Origin: DASQBT01 sp035635075
Lineage (GTDB): Bacteria > Pseudomonadota > Gammaproteobacteria > Burkholderiales > Thiobacillaceae
Length of the DNA stretch: 7,577 nt
NCBI GenBank assembly: GCA_035635075.1
Contig: DASQBT010000172.1
Span: 1-7,577 of the forward strand
Direction of reading: 5' to 3'
In this document: piece by piece, positions 7,208-7,577 of the stretch
Layout of the letters: each line of letters begins with the position of its first letter
Position numbering within the stretch: position 1 is the stretch's first letter
Position numbers and translations under genes: made by a program
Notes under the pieces: model-generated
Told to the model about the DNA's origin: nothing
Database searches by the model: none
Seen by the model: the letters and a program-made list of their open reading frames with translations, nothing else

Positions 7208-7276
7208 TGCCACACGCTACATTGTTTTTGGATTTGTTTTTCCCCCCACAACCCTTTCAACTCTAGGAGATCCCAA

Positions 7277-7577
7277 ATGAAAGTTGCTCAATTAACTGCG
7301 GCACTGATCGCCGCCGCTGTGATGGCCCCCGCCTTTGCCAACGGTACGGCGGCTGCCACTCCGGAAGGCACCGCTTCCATGCTGCTGAATCCCGCCACCG
7401 TGGTAGAACCCTTCCAGAACCCCAAGGCGGCGGTTAGCACCATGATCATGCTCATGGACCCCGCCACCCTGGCCGCCATGATGACCCAGGGCATGAATCC
7501 TGCGACCTACACCCAGATGGGCCAAGCCGCGCTGGATCCCCGGATCATGCAAAAGTACATGCAGTTCGCCGACCCCA
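7277..7577 (+). CDS. Secreted methionine-rich [N/D]P-repeat protein, 3' partial
   Basis: I do not recognise a named family. The frame opens with ATG at 7277, preceded by TAGGAGA (7264-7270) at 6 nt, a strong ribosome binding site, and stays open to the right edge (100 full codons). Residues 1-21 form a clear Sec signal peptide (Lys2, hydrophobic AALIAAAVM, cleavage likely after APAFA21). The visible mature part (22-100) has 10 methionines in 79 residues and no Cys, His or Trp. From residue 48 it is a tandem 13-residue repeat: Asn48-Pro, Asp61-Pro, Asn74-Pro, Asp87-Pro, then Asp99-Pro after 12. Two of the units begin [N/D]PAT, as does an out-of-phase copy at Asn38, and most are rich in Met and Ala. 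Each unit would suit an Asx-Pro helix cap followed by about three helical turns. It is therefore probably periplasmic or extracellular; function is unknown. It has its own promoter candidate and looks independent of the liv operon. Confidence 0.85.
   Translation, partial: MKVAQLTAALIAAAVMAPAFANGTAAATPEGTASMLLNPATVVEPFQNPKAAVSTMIMLMDPATLAAMMTQGMNPATYTQMGQAALDPRIMQKYMQFADP
7418..7577 (+). repeat. Tandem 13-residue protein repeat within the Met-rich gene
   Basis: Units begin at codons 7418 (NPKAAVSTMIMLM), 7457 (DPATLAAMMTQGM), 7496 (NPATYTQMGQAAL) and 7535 (DPRIMQKYMQFA), with a further Asp-Pro at 7571. The register is exact at 39 nt for the first three steps and 36 nt for the last. DNA identity between units is low, so the repeat is conserved at protein level rather than being a recent duplication. 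Confidence 0.7.

Larger units (their letters stand above)
7058..7276. other. AT-rich intergenic regulatory region
   Basis: These 219 nt between livF and the Met-rich gene are about 42% GC by hand count, against roughly 60% in the flanking genes. There is no plausible gene inside on either strand. The region holds a 14-bp palindrome, a promoter candidate and repeated ATTGTT elements (ATTGTTG at 7130-7136 and 7151-7157, 21 nt apart; ACATTGTT at 7128-7135 and 7219-7226). There is also a T/C-rich leader with runs of T and C between about 7221 and 7260. No GC-rich hairpin with a T-run is seen after livF, so termination of the liv transcript is probably factor-dependent or occurs further on. Confidence 0.6.

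Noticed and set aside
7288..7552. Two overlapping minus-strand open frames over the Met-rich gene.
   Set aside because: Shadows: the + strand frame has a strong ribosome binding site, signal peptide and repeat register, which the minus frames lack.
1..7577. Searched for CRISPR arrays, tRNA or rRNA genes, insertion sequences, attachment sites and phage genes.
   Set aside because: No repeat-spacer pattern, cloverleaf, transposase or integrase-like frame was seen.

Overview
This is a roughly 60% GC bacterial window with all genes on the + strand. The style of the proteins points to a Gram-negative proteobacterium, most likely a betaproteobacterium: a small class I cytochrome c of the c-551/c-552 type, a full LivKHMGF set, and Sec signal peptides. 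This assignment is inferred from resemblance, not from a search.

Layout: (1) 1-1841 is the 3' portion of a thioredoxin-domain/DUF255 (YyaL/SPATA20-like) gene whose first tens of codons lie before the window. (2) 1842-1974 is a short intergenic region with an inverted repeat and a weak promoter candidate. (3) 1975-2283 encodes a periplasmic monohaem cytochrome c, closed by a clear rho-independent terminator at 2308-2335. (4) 2404-7057 is a complete five-gene ABC importer operon of the branched-chain amino acid (HAAT) family: livK (substrate-binding protein, probably a lipoprotein), livH and livM (permeases), livG and livF (ATPases). The last four genes overlap each other by 1-4 nt, so they are very probably translationally coupled. 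(5) 7058-7276 is a distinctly AT-rich (about 42% GC, counted by eye) regulatory region with a perfect palindrome and a promoter candidate. (6) 7277 to the right edge is the start of a secreted, methionine-rich protein with a 13-residue [Asn/Asp]-Pro repeat, cut by the window edge.

How the genes work together: LivK would capture the amino acid in the periplasm and deliver it to the LivH-LivM channel, driven by the LivG-LivF ATPase pair. The flanking genes (DUF255 protein, cytochrome c, Met-rich protein) look like independent transcription units; nothing in the sequence ties them to the transporter. Most of the window is ordinary housekeeping or transport content. The one item that looks under-described is the Met-rich repeat protein at the right edge, together with the regulatory region in front of it.
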